This document shows, in pieces, positions 1-11,973 of a DNA stretch of 64,000 nucleotides; the stretch's first letter is position 1, and every line of letters begins with the position of its first letter. Location: the NCBI GenBank assembly GCA_017354895.1, contig CP071496.1:868001-932000 (forward strand). The letters run 5' to 3'. Under the pieces are notes generated by a model. The model searched no databases and was not told where the DNA came from. It worked only from the letters and a program-made list of their open reading frames with translations. Source of the DNA: Podospora comata. Lineage: Eukaryota > Ascomycota > Sordariomycetes > Sordariales > Podosporaceae. The translations under genes and the position numbers were made by a program.

Positions 1-3000
1 GAATAGCCCAACAGGTAAATGTAGTACAGTTCGAGCATCTGCGCATTGTCGACGAGGGTCCAAACAAGCATCGTCCCGGTACCCATGATGAGCATCAGTC
101 TCCGCACCAGCCGAAAAAGCGCGGAGAAATAAAGCCCTCTCCGCTTTCTGTAATCTCATAGTTAGCTTCCCCCTCTTTCTCACTCCAGGAGCACGGCAGA
201 TAAGGTACTCACCTCTCCCACTCCCCACTCACGTCCTCCGCCTCCCGCAAGCTCCCCAGCCTCTCCTCGCTCAAATCATACTTTGCCTTCCAGTACTCCC
301 TCAACATGCTATCTAGCATCATCACGCTCGCGCAAAAGTACAGGATCGCGAAGCAAATCGCGTACCTCGACGTAAACGTGGTAAAGTAGTCAATTGGCGC
401 CGAGTTGGCCGCCATCGCGATGCTCACCCACCGATCCATCAGACAAATCAGAAACAAGCCCACATTCTGCCCGATATCCAGCTTGCCGTACCGAAACAGC
501 ATGAAGATGCTGTGCTCCTTCAACCCCTGCGCCATCTGCTGCTGGCGCTTCAGAGCCTGGGAAAGCTGCGAGAACCAGGCGACAGAAAACATCTCGGCCG
601 GCTGGTTGTCTTCGGTGGCGTCCTTCTTCATGAGCCAGAGGATGTAGGGCAGGCCTTTGACTACCCTTCTGATCAGAGGGTCAGGAGTGATAACCGTGTT
701 CTTGAGGTGGCCAAAGTTGGTGCTGCCTTGGGTGATTGTCTCGCGAAAGGCCTGCAGGGCGAGCTTCTTGAAGTCATCTGGGTTTTCCGAGAGGGAGTCA
801 GACACCGACGAGGTGCTGCTGCTGCTCTGGTTGCCGGATGATTGTTGCTTCTCCAGTCGGGTCGTGTACCAAGTCAGAATGTCCTTCTCGGTAAACTTGG
901 GCACGTTGTCGAGCCAGTTGATCCACTCGTGGCAGAGGCTGCGGTATTGGATCAGGAGGAGGATCAAGAAGCCGAAGCCGACTGAGAGGTAGATTTCGAG
1001 GTCGTGGCCGTTGAGGTAGGTCGACACGATGGGGGAGATGAAGAGGAGGGGGAGGGTGCGCCAGAGGACGGTGCGGCCGGACGTGAGGGGGGTGCCGTGC
1101 TGGTGCATGGTGGCCATGATTCCCAGCACGTTCAGATACGTCGAGATCAGCACAAGGTACGCAAAATACGTAAACGCCGGCGCGACCCCGACCTTGACGA
1201 TGTGAATCACCGTCCCGACAACACCCACCAGCAAGGTCAACGCAAACCCGCCAGCAAGACGCTGAACGTGGAAGAAGACCATGTTGTTGTAGGCATACTA
1301 CACCTCATATGTCAGCCACTCAATCATCACAAGCAGCAACAAAAAAAAAGAAAAACTCACATTGTAGAGGTAGTAATTTCCCACACTCCCCACCCACCCC
1401 GTCACCCCCGCCGAGAGCAACAAGCTGATCAACAAGGCATAACACGCCGCCGACAAATACTTCTCCCCCATGTACGCCGTCATGAACAACCCCCTCCCCA
1501 AAAACGTCAGCAGCACAATGTCCAACATGGCCGGCAGGCAAAAAATCGACAAGGCCCCAAACTCGGACGTCGCCCTCCTCATCCCCTGCACGGCCTTGAA
1601 CACACTAAACCCCTGCCTCGCCGGCCCCTCAGGGTCAATCTTCCTGATCCCGGTGGACGGCTCCGGCTTGGCATACACCGTCATCAACCCCTTCTGCTCC
1701 TTGGTCAACGGCGGCGGCGGGTCAGCCGCGAGGAACTCCCGGTGACGGGCGTAGATGATCCGACCTAAAGCACGCGGCGGCATGCCAAAGTAGAGCTCAC
1801 ACTGCGACCCGAGGACCCAGAGCTCGGAAAAGACGGCGGCCTGGTCGGGCTGGGAAAAGACGGGGCAGTGGTCCGTCGCTTCAATGTAGACGTCTTCCAG
1901 CGCCGACTTTCGCAGCGCGCAGAGAAAGAGGAGGATGACAAACTCGGCGTTGGGGTCGACGTGCTTGCTGTCATGGAGGCAGTCCAGGGGGTCGTAGGCG
2001 AGGGTGAGGGCCGAGTTGATCGTGTTGAGGGGTTCAATGTCGCCGACGAAGAGGCAGTGGTCGACCAAGTTCTCCATCAGCTCGTGCAATTTGAGGAGGT
2101 TGCCAAGGGAGGGAAGTCTTTTCGCGCCCAAGCGGGCAAAGTGGGAGAGGCGGTTTCGCAGGAGCTGCTCCATGGTGATGGTCCCCTCTTGATACTTGCG
2201 GGAGTGGGCGTCGTTCCACGAGGCGACGGAGGTCTCGTCGAGGAGGAGAACCCGGCAGTCGTCCTGGATGGGCCGCTTGAAGGCGTGCTCGACTTTGCTG
2301 GTTTGGAGTCGCTGCAGCAGGCTGAGGGCTTCGGCCGGGGTCGAGCCCTGGATGGCTGTCCTGATGCTCAGGGGTGCCTCTGCCGTCGAGGTGGGATCCA
2401 ACGCCTTCTCCAACCTCAGCTCCTCTTCGAACCGCTCGATGCGGGTCAACCCGTGGTGGGCAAACCAGGTGTGAAGGATGGTGCTGACATCCCAGGGACA
2501 CCTCCGCGAGATGTACAACCTCACCCCCACCTTCTCCTCCCCCTCGACCAAAAACTCGCTGCTCACCCCCCAAAACTCGGCCGCATTGTCCGGGATACTA
2601 AACCCCGTCGCGAGCCCCTTGTAAACAACAACCTTTTGCTGTTTCAACCCCTCATAAAGCGCATTGACCAAGTACGGCTCGGCAGAACTCCCCTGAAAAG
2701 CCCTGAGCTGCTCAACAATCTTGTTGATAACCACCTCATCCACCACCTCCAACATCTCCAACTCCCTCAGGTGCTCTTGCGTAGCCAGCACCGCCTCATA
2801 ATGCTCAGCAGTAGCATCAACATGAAGCGGCACACACCCCAAACACGATACCTCCTCCCCCGCCCCCGTCCCGTCCCAAAACCCCACCAACGAACCCGGC
2901 ATCTCATATTCGCCCCCAGCACCACCCCTCCCAGCCGTAGAGGAAAGCAGCGACAACCGATGCCTGTCCACCTCCCCCACCTTGTCGTCATCCCCCTCCC

Positions 3001-4333
3001 CAACCTCCACCCCCTCCAACAACACCTCTATCTCCGGCAAAAAATCTTTCATCTCCTCCAAATCCAACCCCGCCACCTCTTCTGCCCCTTCTCCAAAATA
3101 AACCCCCTTCCCCTGCCCCATCCACACCTTTTGCAAGTCCGTCGTCTCCGGCTTCCTCAAAACCTCAAACCCGCTCACACTCCTCCCCATTTCTCCCCCG
3201 TTGGGGCCATGGGCCAACACCCCCTCAAAATGCCTGGCCAGCTTCTCCCCCCTCACCACTACCGCCGGGCTGGGCCTGATATCCCAACGATCCCAAAACC
3301 CGACGAAAAACCAGGGCCGGTCGGACCTCTCCCCAAGAACGCGGGACATGAGGCTGCGGAGGGGGTAGCTCCGGAAGAAGTCACGTCTTGTTCCGTCGGG
3401 GAGGATACACGCGTTTTGGATGATCAGACCGGCCACGAGGGACAGGTCTACGTGGGAGAGGGGTAGGGAGTCTGCCGAGTCGTGGGGGAGGGTGATGAGG
3501 GTGGGGATGTCAATTTCTTGGAGGCGGGTCAGGAGGTCGTGGAGGATGACTACGTCTTGGTTGTTGTCGGAGGTGGTGGTGGGAGGGGAGGAGAGGGAGA
3601 TGACGACCCCCGCGGCGGAAAAGTCATCTTTGATCAGCTTGGTCAGGTGCCGGACCCAGTTGGGGAGGGTAGCTCTTGTGATGTGCTGCAAGGCGACAGA
3701 GCCGAGAATCACAGGTTTATCCTGCGAGTTGACAGGTCCTATCCTGGGGGGGTTTGTCCTGATGGGAGAGGATGTCGAACCCAGTGATCTCAGGGGGACA
3801 ATGTAAGCGTGATGAGAGGGGTGCTCATTCTCACTCCCCAAACCACCACCACCATCCGCCAAGATGGCAGCAATGTCCTCGCCCTCGCCCTCACCGAGAA
3901 AGTGAAGATGCTGAACCGACGACAGCAGCTTCGCTTCCGTGGTGCTCGTCGACGGGAGGGACGTCAACGACCTCGACTTGTTCTTGGTTTTACTTCCCGG
4001 TATTGATGGGGGTATCCTCCTATGAGGGCATGTTAGCTTGATATCAAAACCAAGGTGGCGATGGAGGCAGACATACCTCTCTGTCCTGCTCCGTCGACGA
4101 CTCCAACTCCTCCCCAACACCACCAACTGCTTGATCACAAAGTACAGTACCGGCAGCCCCAGACACACGGCCCCATACACCAGCGTGAACACCTGCAGCG
4201 GCGTCTTGAGCCGGTCCTCGGACGGTATCACCTTGTTGCAGTAGACCTGGCGTTGGTCGGTGAGGTTCCCGTCCGGGTTGCATTCCTTGACCACCGGGTC
4301 ACCCGACGTCGGTAACTGAAAGAATGAGGCCAT
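1..4333 (-). CDS. gtb3: Gtb3-like multi-pass membrane glycosyltransferase of the GAG cluster, N-terminal part (runs off the left edge)
   Basis: Four exons are visible: 4333-4077, 4019-1361, 1297-213 and 147-1. Introns of 57, 63 and 65 bp have GTATGT/GTGAGT donors and CTAAC or CTGAC branch sites, and exon phases match. At least 1382 residues are encoded and the C-terminus is missing. One membrane segment lies near residues 45-70. A long soluble domain with a TIM-barrel-like feel follows, and after about residue 880 come several hydrophobic segments. The GT4 catalytic domain expected for Gtb3 would lie beyond the edge, so the name rests on size, membrane topology and its place beside uge3/sph3/ega3/agd3-type genes. 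Known role of the family: polymerisation and export of galactose/GalNAc polymer at the plasma membrane. The first intron is a multiple of three, so retention would not break the frame. The start at 4333 is the first Met and lies just before the first membrane segment. Confidence 0.72.
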
Positions 4334-4447
4334 GATGGCGATATGGCGGGAGGGTGTGACAAGCAGAAAGAGAAAGAAACAACAAGAAAAAAACTAGCAC
4401 TAGTGACGATGCGGGTGCGTACTTGGAGATGGATAGTAGGTATCCCG

Positions 4448-4485
4448 CACACGCACACACACACACACACGCACGCACACACACC
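4448..4485. repeat. (CA)n microsatellite upstream of gtb3
   Basis: CA/CG dinucleotide tract about 115 bp upstream of the gtb3 start codon; probably in its 5' leader or promoter. Confidence 0.8.
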
Positions 4486-7400
4486 GACGACGCTAACAGA
4501 TGATTAGGGATTACTAGGTCATGAATGAATAGTTAGACTAGGTAAAGTGACACACACGATGATAGGGAACAACGGGATGCTGAAAGCAAGGCAAGGCAAG
4601 ATAGTGTCGGTGCTGGTTGCTGGTGCTGGTGCTGGTGCGGTGCTCTCACACCTGCATGACAGAGGGTAGGATGGATCATGTGTACACACCGGTATTATTT
4701 CCTCCTATTCCACATTCCCCCCCAAGAGAACAATAACCGCCCTTTCCGACAGGATATCCAGAACAATCGACGACAAGATTGTTGCCGAACCCGGCCTGTG
4801 TGTGCGTGTGTTACTCGTACTATGTGTTGATTGTCGACGACGCCAAGGTATAAATTTACCTCAACCTCATCAAACCCACCACGCACTTTGTTGCCTTTTA
4901 CTGGAGACGACGCAGGCGACGATGTTCAAGAAAACGAAAGGAGAACTTTCCCAAGGCCAGAAACAAGGTGGCCCACGAGAATGAAGACGACGACGATCCT
5001 GCAGCAACGAAAGACAAGATGACGGTGAAGAGATAAGATGGGGTTGACCGACAATGGGGGAAGGGGCCAAGGGGTCTAGACAAGCCACGAGAGGAGATGA
5101 AAAAATGGATATTAAGGGAAGGGGATGTGGTGATCAGTGTGAGCAGATCCCCATTTGTTTGTTTGACGAATGACAACGAAACCCACCCACGGCGAATTCT
5201 TGGCCCTCTCTATGCTTGGTTACTTGGCTCCAAGATGAGCTTGATGAGCTTGTTCGTCTCGCCTCGCATGGACCCGGGATGGGTATCCATCCAGCCACAA
5301 CATCCGAGGGAGACCCAAGCCTTCTTTTTCCCCCAGCCGAAAGAGTCAAAGGAAGAGAAAAAAAGCCTCCTGGCTGAACTAGGGCTGCCGGACACCCCGG
5401 CCGTTCATTGTGGTCACACACCACGGTGGCGGCCACCGAATGGCCAGGCGCCAAAGACTCGTCAGAAAGAAGAAGCAGTCCGTTATCCATCCCGGACATG
5501 TTGTTGTTCTCTTGGACGACTTCCGGTTTCGAAAAGAGGCTGAGACACAAAGTGTGATGTAACATCTGCTTGGTTAAGGCAAAGCTTGCGGGATGCGGGT
5601 GTGGCGCCCTCACTACTGAAAGACAGCAGCTGTGCCAGAGAGAAAGCTGTCTCAGCAAGGTTCTTGGTTTTCTTGGTGCCCAAAAGCAGGGCAACCAAAT
5701 CCGATATCCCACAGTTTTGCGGCAAATACAAACCTCGAGTTCGGCGTCCGAGTCCAGGTCCCAAGGAGGGAAAGGGAGCAAAAAAAAAAACGGAGGGGGG
5801 GGCTTGGTTGTGTCCGTCCTCGCTCGGGGACCACCACAGCACACAAACCACACAACCACCCACCTACCTACACTACCTACCTATCTTACCCTACCCCACC
5901 GAACATACATATCTCTTGCCCCTTGCAATGTAACAGCGGGTCTGTTCGCCGGTCAACTTCAGGGAGAGTCGACTCAGACTGAGTCGCATCCCAAAATAAC
6001 GCAGAGAGTGGTACGGGTACGGAGCTAGATCTGCAACCCTTTTAGCGCATGTCCACGTGGATACACGGTGAGGGTTTGAAGTTGCACAGTTTGACTTGGT
6101 ACAACGTCAGAGAAAATAAAAAATAAAAATACGGGCTCCGAATGAAATTGTCTGGTGTGCCTTTTTTTCTCTCCCTCCTTCTTTGTGTGTCTTGTGTGAG
6201 CTGGCCGAGGCCAAACTCCGCTGTGCCCACGTTTGCCGTTCGCTAATGTATGCTGTTGGTTTTGTCGATGGGACGCAAATACAATGGATGTTTCCCAAAG
6301 GGGAACAAAGGGAACAAGGGAATATAGGCAAATAACAAAATATGCATCTGTCGAGGTTTCACCCCCACGGCCCCATTGTTTTGTCCAGTCCAGGTGTGGA
6401 CAGTTCTTTGTGAACGTGGTGTCGGTGAGCTTCGTTTCTGGTAGGGCCAACATCCAACGTGGACAACCAACGCTCGCTGTCAGCTAGTTCAGCCTGCCTT
6501 GCTTGGGCATATGCTAGCTTTTCCCGCTAGGTAAGCACTACTGCGCACTAACAGCACTTCCAGGTTCCCCATAATCCTTTAGGCCCGAATTGTCATAGCA
6601 AAAACGACCGCAGTGTACGACAAATGGCGCCGACGTTGGCATCGGAGCGGCTGATGGCTTTTTTAGAAAAGAAAGCAAATACGATGAGAATGGGTGAGAT
6701 GGGAGATTGCGCGCGCTCGGTTGTCGGTTAACGGTACGGCTCCCTGCGTGGAACGTCTGTGAGTCTCCCGTCCATGAGAGAAGAGTCGATGGGAGCTGGA
6801 GCTGTGTGTGTCTGTGTGTGTGTGACAGTATCGGGGGGGAGGCGCTTGGGCGCTTACCGGGGCTTTGTGCTCCCACAATAAGAATATTCCGGAACCTGGG
6901 CAAGGATCGGCACCTCAGTTGCCGGCCTGTCATCAAAAGCTGATCGGGGAGCAAGGGGTCAAGCTGATAGGCCGCTCTCCCCCATATACGCGCTAACGCA
7001 CGGCGAGATCGAAGCCCCACGGAGATCACTTCTTGTGGTGTGGTTGCCAAGCCCAAGGTTGCTCTGATTGTTGACTTGGTGACTTGTTGGCGTTCCTGTC
7101 TTCCGTTTTCGAGTAACATTGCAGCTCCAGACGAGACGAGATGCAGCTTCTCTCCTGTACAGTACTCGCCGTATGTAACCCCGCCCGGCCAACGTCGAGC
7201 CTTGTCTGTGACTGTCAACCACTTGTTTCTCCACGCGGCCGTCGACTTCGTTTGTTGGAAAGAAAAGAAAAAGAAGAAAGAAATTTTCTCGTGTTGACTT
7301 TTGGGCGTCCTGCAAGATTTTCCCCAGGTCGGGACAAATTCCGAAATGCTCGAATCGAATCGCCTTATTCTTTGCCAAGCTCCCTCGAGGTCAAAGAAAA

Positions 7401-8928
7401 ACAGGTACGGATACGATACAAAGGTACATCCAACCATCCAACCTCACAGTCCAGTCTGGACAATTATGCAATGCAAGGACCGTCCATCACATCCCCAATA
7501 TTTCCCCAACCTCGACTCACAAAGTCTCGCCCTGATGACCAGACCTCGACTGAGTCCTCGCCCATCGGCAAACCATCTGGTCTGGTTTTGGGCGTGGGTT
7601 GGATGGCGTTTTGGCGCCATGTCAGGTTGTCATGTCTGTGAGGGAACGCTGTGCTGGTACCACAGAGCTTGTCAGATCAAGTCTTGTCCGAGCACCTTAC
7701 CGGAATCATCCCAGTACCACTTCCAATGACGTGATTGCCGTCAGCCGCAACGCTCAAGTGGGACAAGCCTGAGAGGGAAAGAGAAAAAAAAAAAGAGAAG
7801 CAATACGGAGTATTCGCCAAGGATTCCGTCGTGCCCAACAGGGCAGCCGGGCGAGAATATCACCATCTACTGCGTGTACAGTTTTGTTTTCGGTGAACTG
7901 TGTCCAAGGCCGTCAGCGCCAACTCGCTTAGGTTGAGAAAAGTCGTAAGAGTTTTCTTTTATACGGATGTCACGGTTAGGTCAGCCAAGAAGCTACCCAC
8001 CCGGTACGGGAGGCTCTGCCTAAGAAGAGCCTCTCTTCCACCTTCTGTTCCTGAATCCCGTCCTTTGATGTATTGTTTATTCTTTTCCACAGCGGGGCCC
8101 CGGCTTCTTCCATAGCAGTCAATAGCCTAAATGGCTCACAAAGGGCACAACCGCAGAGGGCAAAGCCACGCCGCACAGCATAGGGAGGATGTGAGCTGTG
8201 CTGAAAGAAGCTTGCTGTTCCTGATGGTGTGCCTGTGTATCTCGAGTTCGAGTCCAGTCCAGTCCAGTCCAGTCCCATCCCGCACCGCCATGGCAATCAG
8301 GGCATATTTGTCGGGTGCTCCCGGCCCTTGTGGAGCTGAGGAGCAAAAGACGTCAGCCCGAATTGGAAAGAATTCCGGCCGTGGAGTTGCTTTCGTGAAT
8401 AGGCTGAGTAGTTGATGTGATTGTCTCTTTCTGCGGAGCCCTGTGTTTTGTGTTCCGTCGTGTTGTGGCCAGTGAAACGAAACTGAGTGGGATGAAGTCG
8501 AGACCCCAAGGCGGTAAGCCCGACCCGGGCCTCAGGAACCTTCCACCCCCCTCCTGGCCCCCCCCTGGACAGTTCTGGACAGTCTGGCAGAAGGTCTTGC
8601 CCATCCGGTTGCGGCCAATGCTTCCATTCGAACCATTGCCGCAGTGGTCGTGCATGGTGCCGTGGAAGTAGGGCTCCCGGAGTACCGGGACACATGGAGC
8701 AAAGCGAGGACTCCACTGCCCAGAATAGCACCTTGTTGCTGGCTGGCAGAGTCAGGCTGATAAAGCCGGCCTAATTTTTCCCTTTGCCGTGATTCATATG
8801 TCTCATCAGTGAGCTTTCTTCCGCAGTCACGGCAGCCCTGGTGCCTTGTTTTTAAATACCAAGCCTGACATCCCTATTCTGTCCTTGCATGTTTCGTTAG
8901 CCCTATCAAGCCTCCCATATATACCATA

Positions 8929-8948
8929 CACACACACACACACACACA
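8929..8948. repeat. (CA)10 microsatellite in the uge3 5' leader
   Basis: Perfect CA tract ending 16 bp before the uge3 ATG at 8965. Confidence 0.8.
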
Positions 8949-8964
8949 ACCAGAAGCAGCAAGC

Positions 8965-10447
8965 ATGTGGCCCGGGGATTCCACCGACAACCTACCTGTT
9001 CAACCTCCCAGTGGACTTGACATGGACAACGACCACTACGCAGACTCGGTGAGCTCTTCCTCGCCGTCGGACTCACCCGCCGCGAGCTCGCCGCTCACTA
9101 GTCCCGACTTGTCTGAGGATGGCTTCGACATTGATCGTTCCCCATCACCACTTGGTGGTCGTGAACAAGAAGCTGGCAGCCCCAAGTTCACCCTCGTCAT
9201 CGGGGGTCTTGGGTATATCGGATCACACACCGTGTTGGAGCTCCTAAGAGAGGGGCACAATGGTATTGTTCTCTCCCCCCACCTTTTTTGCCGTTTCATG
9301 CTAACCGTGCCGTCTTGCAGTCATCATTGTCGACAACCTCAGCAACAGCTACCAGACGATCCTGGACAGCATCAAGACCTTGACGGCCAAGCACTGCAAG
9401 GCCAATGGCAGGAGGATGCCCTTGATCCACTTCCACCGTCTCGACTATCGCAGCCGATCGATGCGGTTCCTCATCGAGAGCTACACGGACCTTGTCATGT
9501 CGATCGACGGCAGCGGCAGACAGCGCATGACGTACCAGTCCCGCATCGAGGGGGTGATCCACTTTGCGGCTTACAAGTCGGTCGAGGAGTCGATACGGCG
9601 GCCGTTGCAGTACTACCAGAACAACGTCTGCGGGCTCGTATCGCTGCTCCAGCAGCTCGACAAGTACAACATCCACAACTTTATCTTTAGCAGCTCGGCG
9701 ACCGTGTACGGGTCCAAGGCCAACACGGGCGAGCCGCTGCGGGAGTCGGACCTGATCCACCACGCCGAGGAGCGGGTCGACGAGTCGACGGGCGAGCGCA
9801 TCGTGACGCAGCCGTCGGCGGTGGGCCTGTCGTGCCCCTACGCGCGGACAAAGTACTTCAGCGAAGCTATTCTTGCAGATGTGGCGGCCGCGAACCCGGC
9901 CTGGCGCATCGTGGCACTGCGCTACTTCAACCCCGTTGGCTGCGACCCGTCGGGACTGCTGGGGGAGAACCCGCGGGGGGAGGCGACCAACCTGTACCCC
10001 GTGCTGACACAGGTGCTGACGGGGCAGAGGGAAAGGCTAAACGTATTCGGCACAGACTGGGCGACGCGGGACGGCACGGCGGTTCGAGACTACATCCACG
10101 TCCTGGACGTGGCGCGGGGCCACATCTCGGCGCTCGGGTGGAACGGCGATCGCGGGGGGACAGGGTTCCGCGCCTTCAATCTCGGGAGCGGCACGGGCAC
10201 CACTGTGCTCGAAGCAGTCCGGAGCCTCGAGGCCGCATCGAAAAGGACTGTCTCACTGGACTGGGCCGGACGAAGACCAGGAGACGTTGGCGTCTGCGTG
10301 GCGTCTACCGAGCGAGCCAGCAAGGAGCTGGGGTGGTCACCGCGGGAGAGCGTCGCCCAGTGCGCATCAGATCTGTGGAACTTTGTCGAGAGGACCTTGG
10401 GGCTGCAGCAGCAGCAGCAGCAGCAGCAGCATTCAGTCAAGGTGTGA
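8965..10447 (+). CDS. uge3: UDP-glucose/UDP-N-acetylglucosamine 4-epimerase (Uge3-type)
   Basis: Exons 8965-9262 and 9321-10447 (58-bp intron, GCTAAC branch site) encode 474 residues. The NAD-binding Rossmann motif GGLGYIG is at residues 80-86, the Ser of the SSSATVYG segment near 225, and the catalytic YxxxK pair in PYARTKYF at Y273/K277. The short-chain dehydrogenase fold is complete. About 75 residues rich in Ser/Pro/Asp precede the fold, longer than in housekeeping GalE, and the C-terminus carries eight glutamines. Reaction: reversible C4 epimerisation giving UDP-Gal and, in Uge3, UDP-GalNAc, the sugar donors for galactosaminogalactan. The neighbours gtb3, sph3, ega3 and agd3 point to the polymer-dedicated paralogue. 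Met8965 gives the only start in frame with the fold. Confidence 0.9.
10406..10429 (+). repeat. (CAG)8 encoding polyglutamine at the uge3 C-terminus
   Basis: Eight perfect CAG codons five codons before the stop; likely length-polymorphic. Confidence 0.9.
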
Positions 10448-11461
10448 TATCCATCCCGTCCTGTCAGGCCAAAGCAAGCCAAGCCAAAGCCAAGCCAAGC
10501 GACTGATTCCCTTCGAGGATGTGGTTTCGTTTCGGGATCGGGTGGATGTCGGTATTTTTTTTTTTCTTTCTTCGATGGGGTAATAATGCTAATGGGTAAA
10601 TTTGGCGATTGATTGATTGATTGATTGATTTGATTGATCTGTTTGATGGAGGGTCGGTCGCGGTGGTCGTTTGAAGTTGCGGTGTTTTGGAGTCGCGGAC
10701 AAGGGTCGACAGCTGAGTGAATGGGACGCGGCACACACATCTCTGCCCTCTGCCACCTGGCAGACCCAGGGCAACCTCAACTGACACACCTCACCTCACA
10801 CACACCTGAAAAGGGCACAAACACACACACATTTTCTGTTTCATTTCATTTTCTGTCTAAACGGGGAAAGCGATTTGCATTGGGATTTCCTAGGTTTCCT
10901 AAAAATGCCTGCGACTGTCTTTTGTTTTCTTTTGTCATTTTTACAGTACATTAGGCTACGGAATAAGGATACACATTATACCTACTAAGCAAAGCAATAA
11001 AGGAAAATGAAATAAACAATGCAATTGTTCAACTCCCTTGCTCCTGTCCCATGTCTTTTCTACACTATATACGACACCTTGGCGTTGTCTTGGACTCTCT
11101 TGCGTGTGGATCTCGCCCAGGGCTTGTCCCTTCTTGTCATTTTCTTGTCAAGAGCTTGTATTTTCTTCAAGAAATGTGCCCGGTAGTGTTGGGGAAGCTT
11201 ATATCGAACCTTCCTGGTTGCGCGTCCCCCAAGAAATAGAGATTAATTGCTGTCGATTGCTACATGCGAACACGGCTGGCCTCGGCACAAACGGCACCGG
11301 GGAACACACCACTCTCCAACTTTTTTAACCAATTACATTTCTTCTGTTGAAATATTTTCCCCCTTCAACTTCTCTCCTCGACCCCTGCAGCCCTAGGCCG
11401 CTAGCTTCACATGCCAAGCGATCCTCCTGCATTTCAACACTTCTGTTCAAGGCCATGATCG
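10448..11461. other. Intergenic region downstream of uge3
   Basis: No gene seen. Contains a (GATT)n tract at about 10607-10631 and pyrimidine-rich sequence; it holds the convergent 3' ends of uge3 and the small secreted-protein gene. Confidence 0.5.
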
Positions 11462-11973
11462 TCAGCAACTGTTCGATTTCTGCGCAGAATACTTTGGATA
11501 GATTGAGCGAACGAGACCCTGACGGAGGCACGCGACCGGCCACGTCAACACAACAAAGAAAGAAGGAAAGAAAAAAAATCTTACCTTAGCCGAGGGCTTT
11601 GGGCATCCTCTCTGCGATTTCAAGTAGCATCCCTCGAGGTGGGCTGCCTTGCACTCGCACAGCTACGGTAATATCAACATCGAGATAAGTCAGCATGGAT
11701 ACCATACTACGACTCTGACGCTGCCGGCAGAACAGTGTAGATGTAAGAGAGCAAACTCACCGACTTGCCCTGCAGAAACGTCGGACACCGGTCGGGCTCG
11801 CAAACACAAGCCAGACGAAAGTCATGCTTGGGGTGTTCGTGCTTGTTGTGCTTGCCTTTGCCCTTGGCAGCTCGCATCTCCAGCATGTTCACGTCGGCCG
11901 GTGAGCTCGAGTGAGCCAGCACCGTTGACGAGAAGGCAGCAGCAACTGCAACAGCAACCAATGAGAGCTTCAT
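11462..11973 (-). CDS. Small secreted cysteine-rich protein inside the GAG cluster
   Basis: Proposed exons 11973-11761, 11662-11585 and 11479-11462 give 102 residues. The N-terminus is a clear signal peptide (MKLSLVAVAVAAAFSSTVLA, cleavage likely after Ala20). A His/Lys-rich stretch follows, then a cysteine-rich domain with LACVC, DRC, LCEC, GC and GC spacings. The first intron has a GTGAGT donor and the second GTAAGA; both junctions are in phase 0. The last exon (six codons, ending NSC) is the least certain part, and a different 3' end is possible. I do not recognise a family. Secretion, small size and many cysteines fit an extracellular disulfide-stabilised protein. Its place between uge3 and sph3 might mean a role at the polymer matrix, but that is only positional inference. 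Confidence 0.6.

Larger units (their letters stand above)
4334..8964. other. 4.6-kb divergent intergenic region between gtb3 and uge3
   Basis: I see no convincing gene here. Open frames occur on both strands (the longest about 300 codons at 6538-7437, minus) but are rich in Ser/Pro/Phe low complexity, overlap one another and show no domain. The region carries the promoters of both flanking divergent genes and several pyrimidine tracts. Unusual length for a shared promoter suggests extensive upstream control or an unseen non-coding RNA (inference). Confidence 0.5.

Noticed and set aside
1868-3466. Long plus-strand frame (532 codons)
   Set aside because: It is antisense to the well-supported Gtb3 exon and low in complexity (His/Pro/Leu); a shadow frame.
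6538-7437. Minus-strand frame of about 300 codons between gtb3 and uge3
   Set aside because: No domain, low-complexity stretches, overlapping rival frames, and no plausible splicing; treated as intergenic.
8230-8275. GAGTTCGAGTCC resembling a tRNA B box
   Set aside because: No A box or cloverleaf arms fit around it; it leads into a simple CCAGT repeat.
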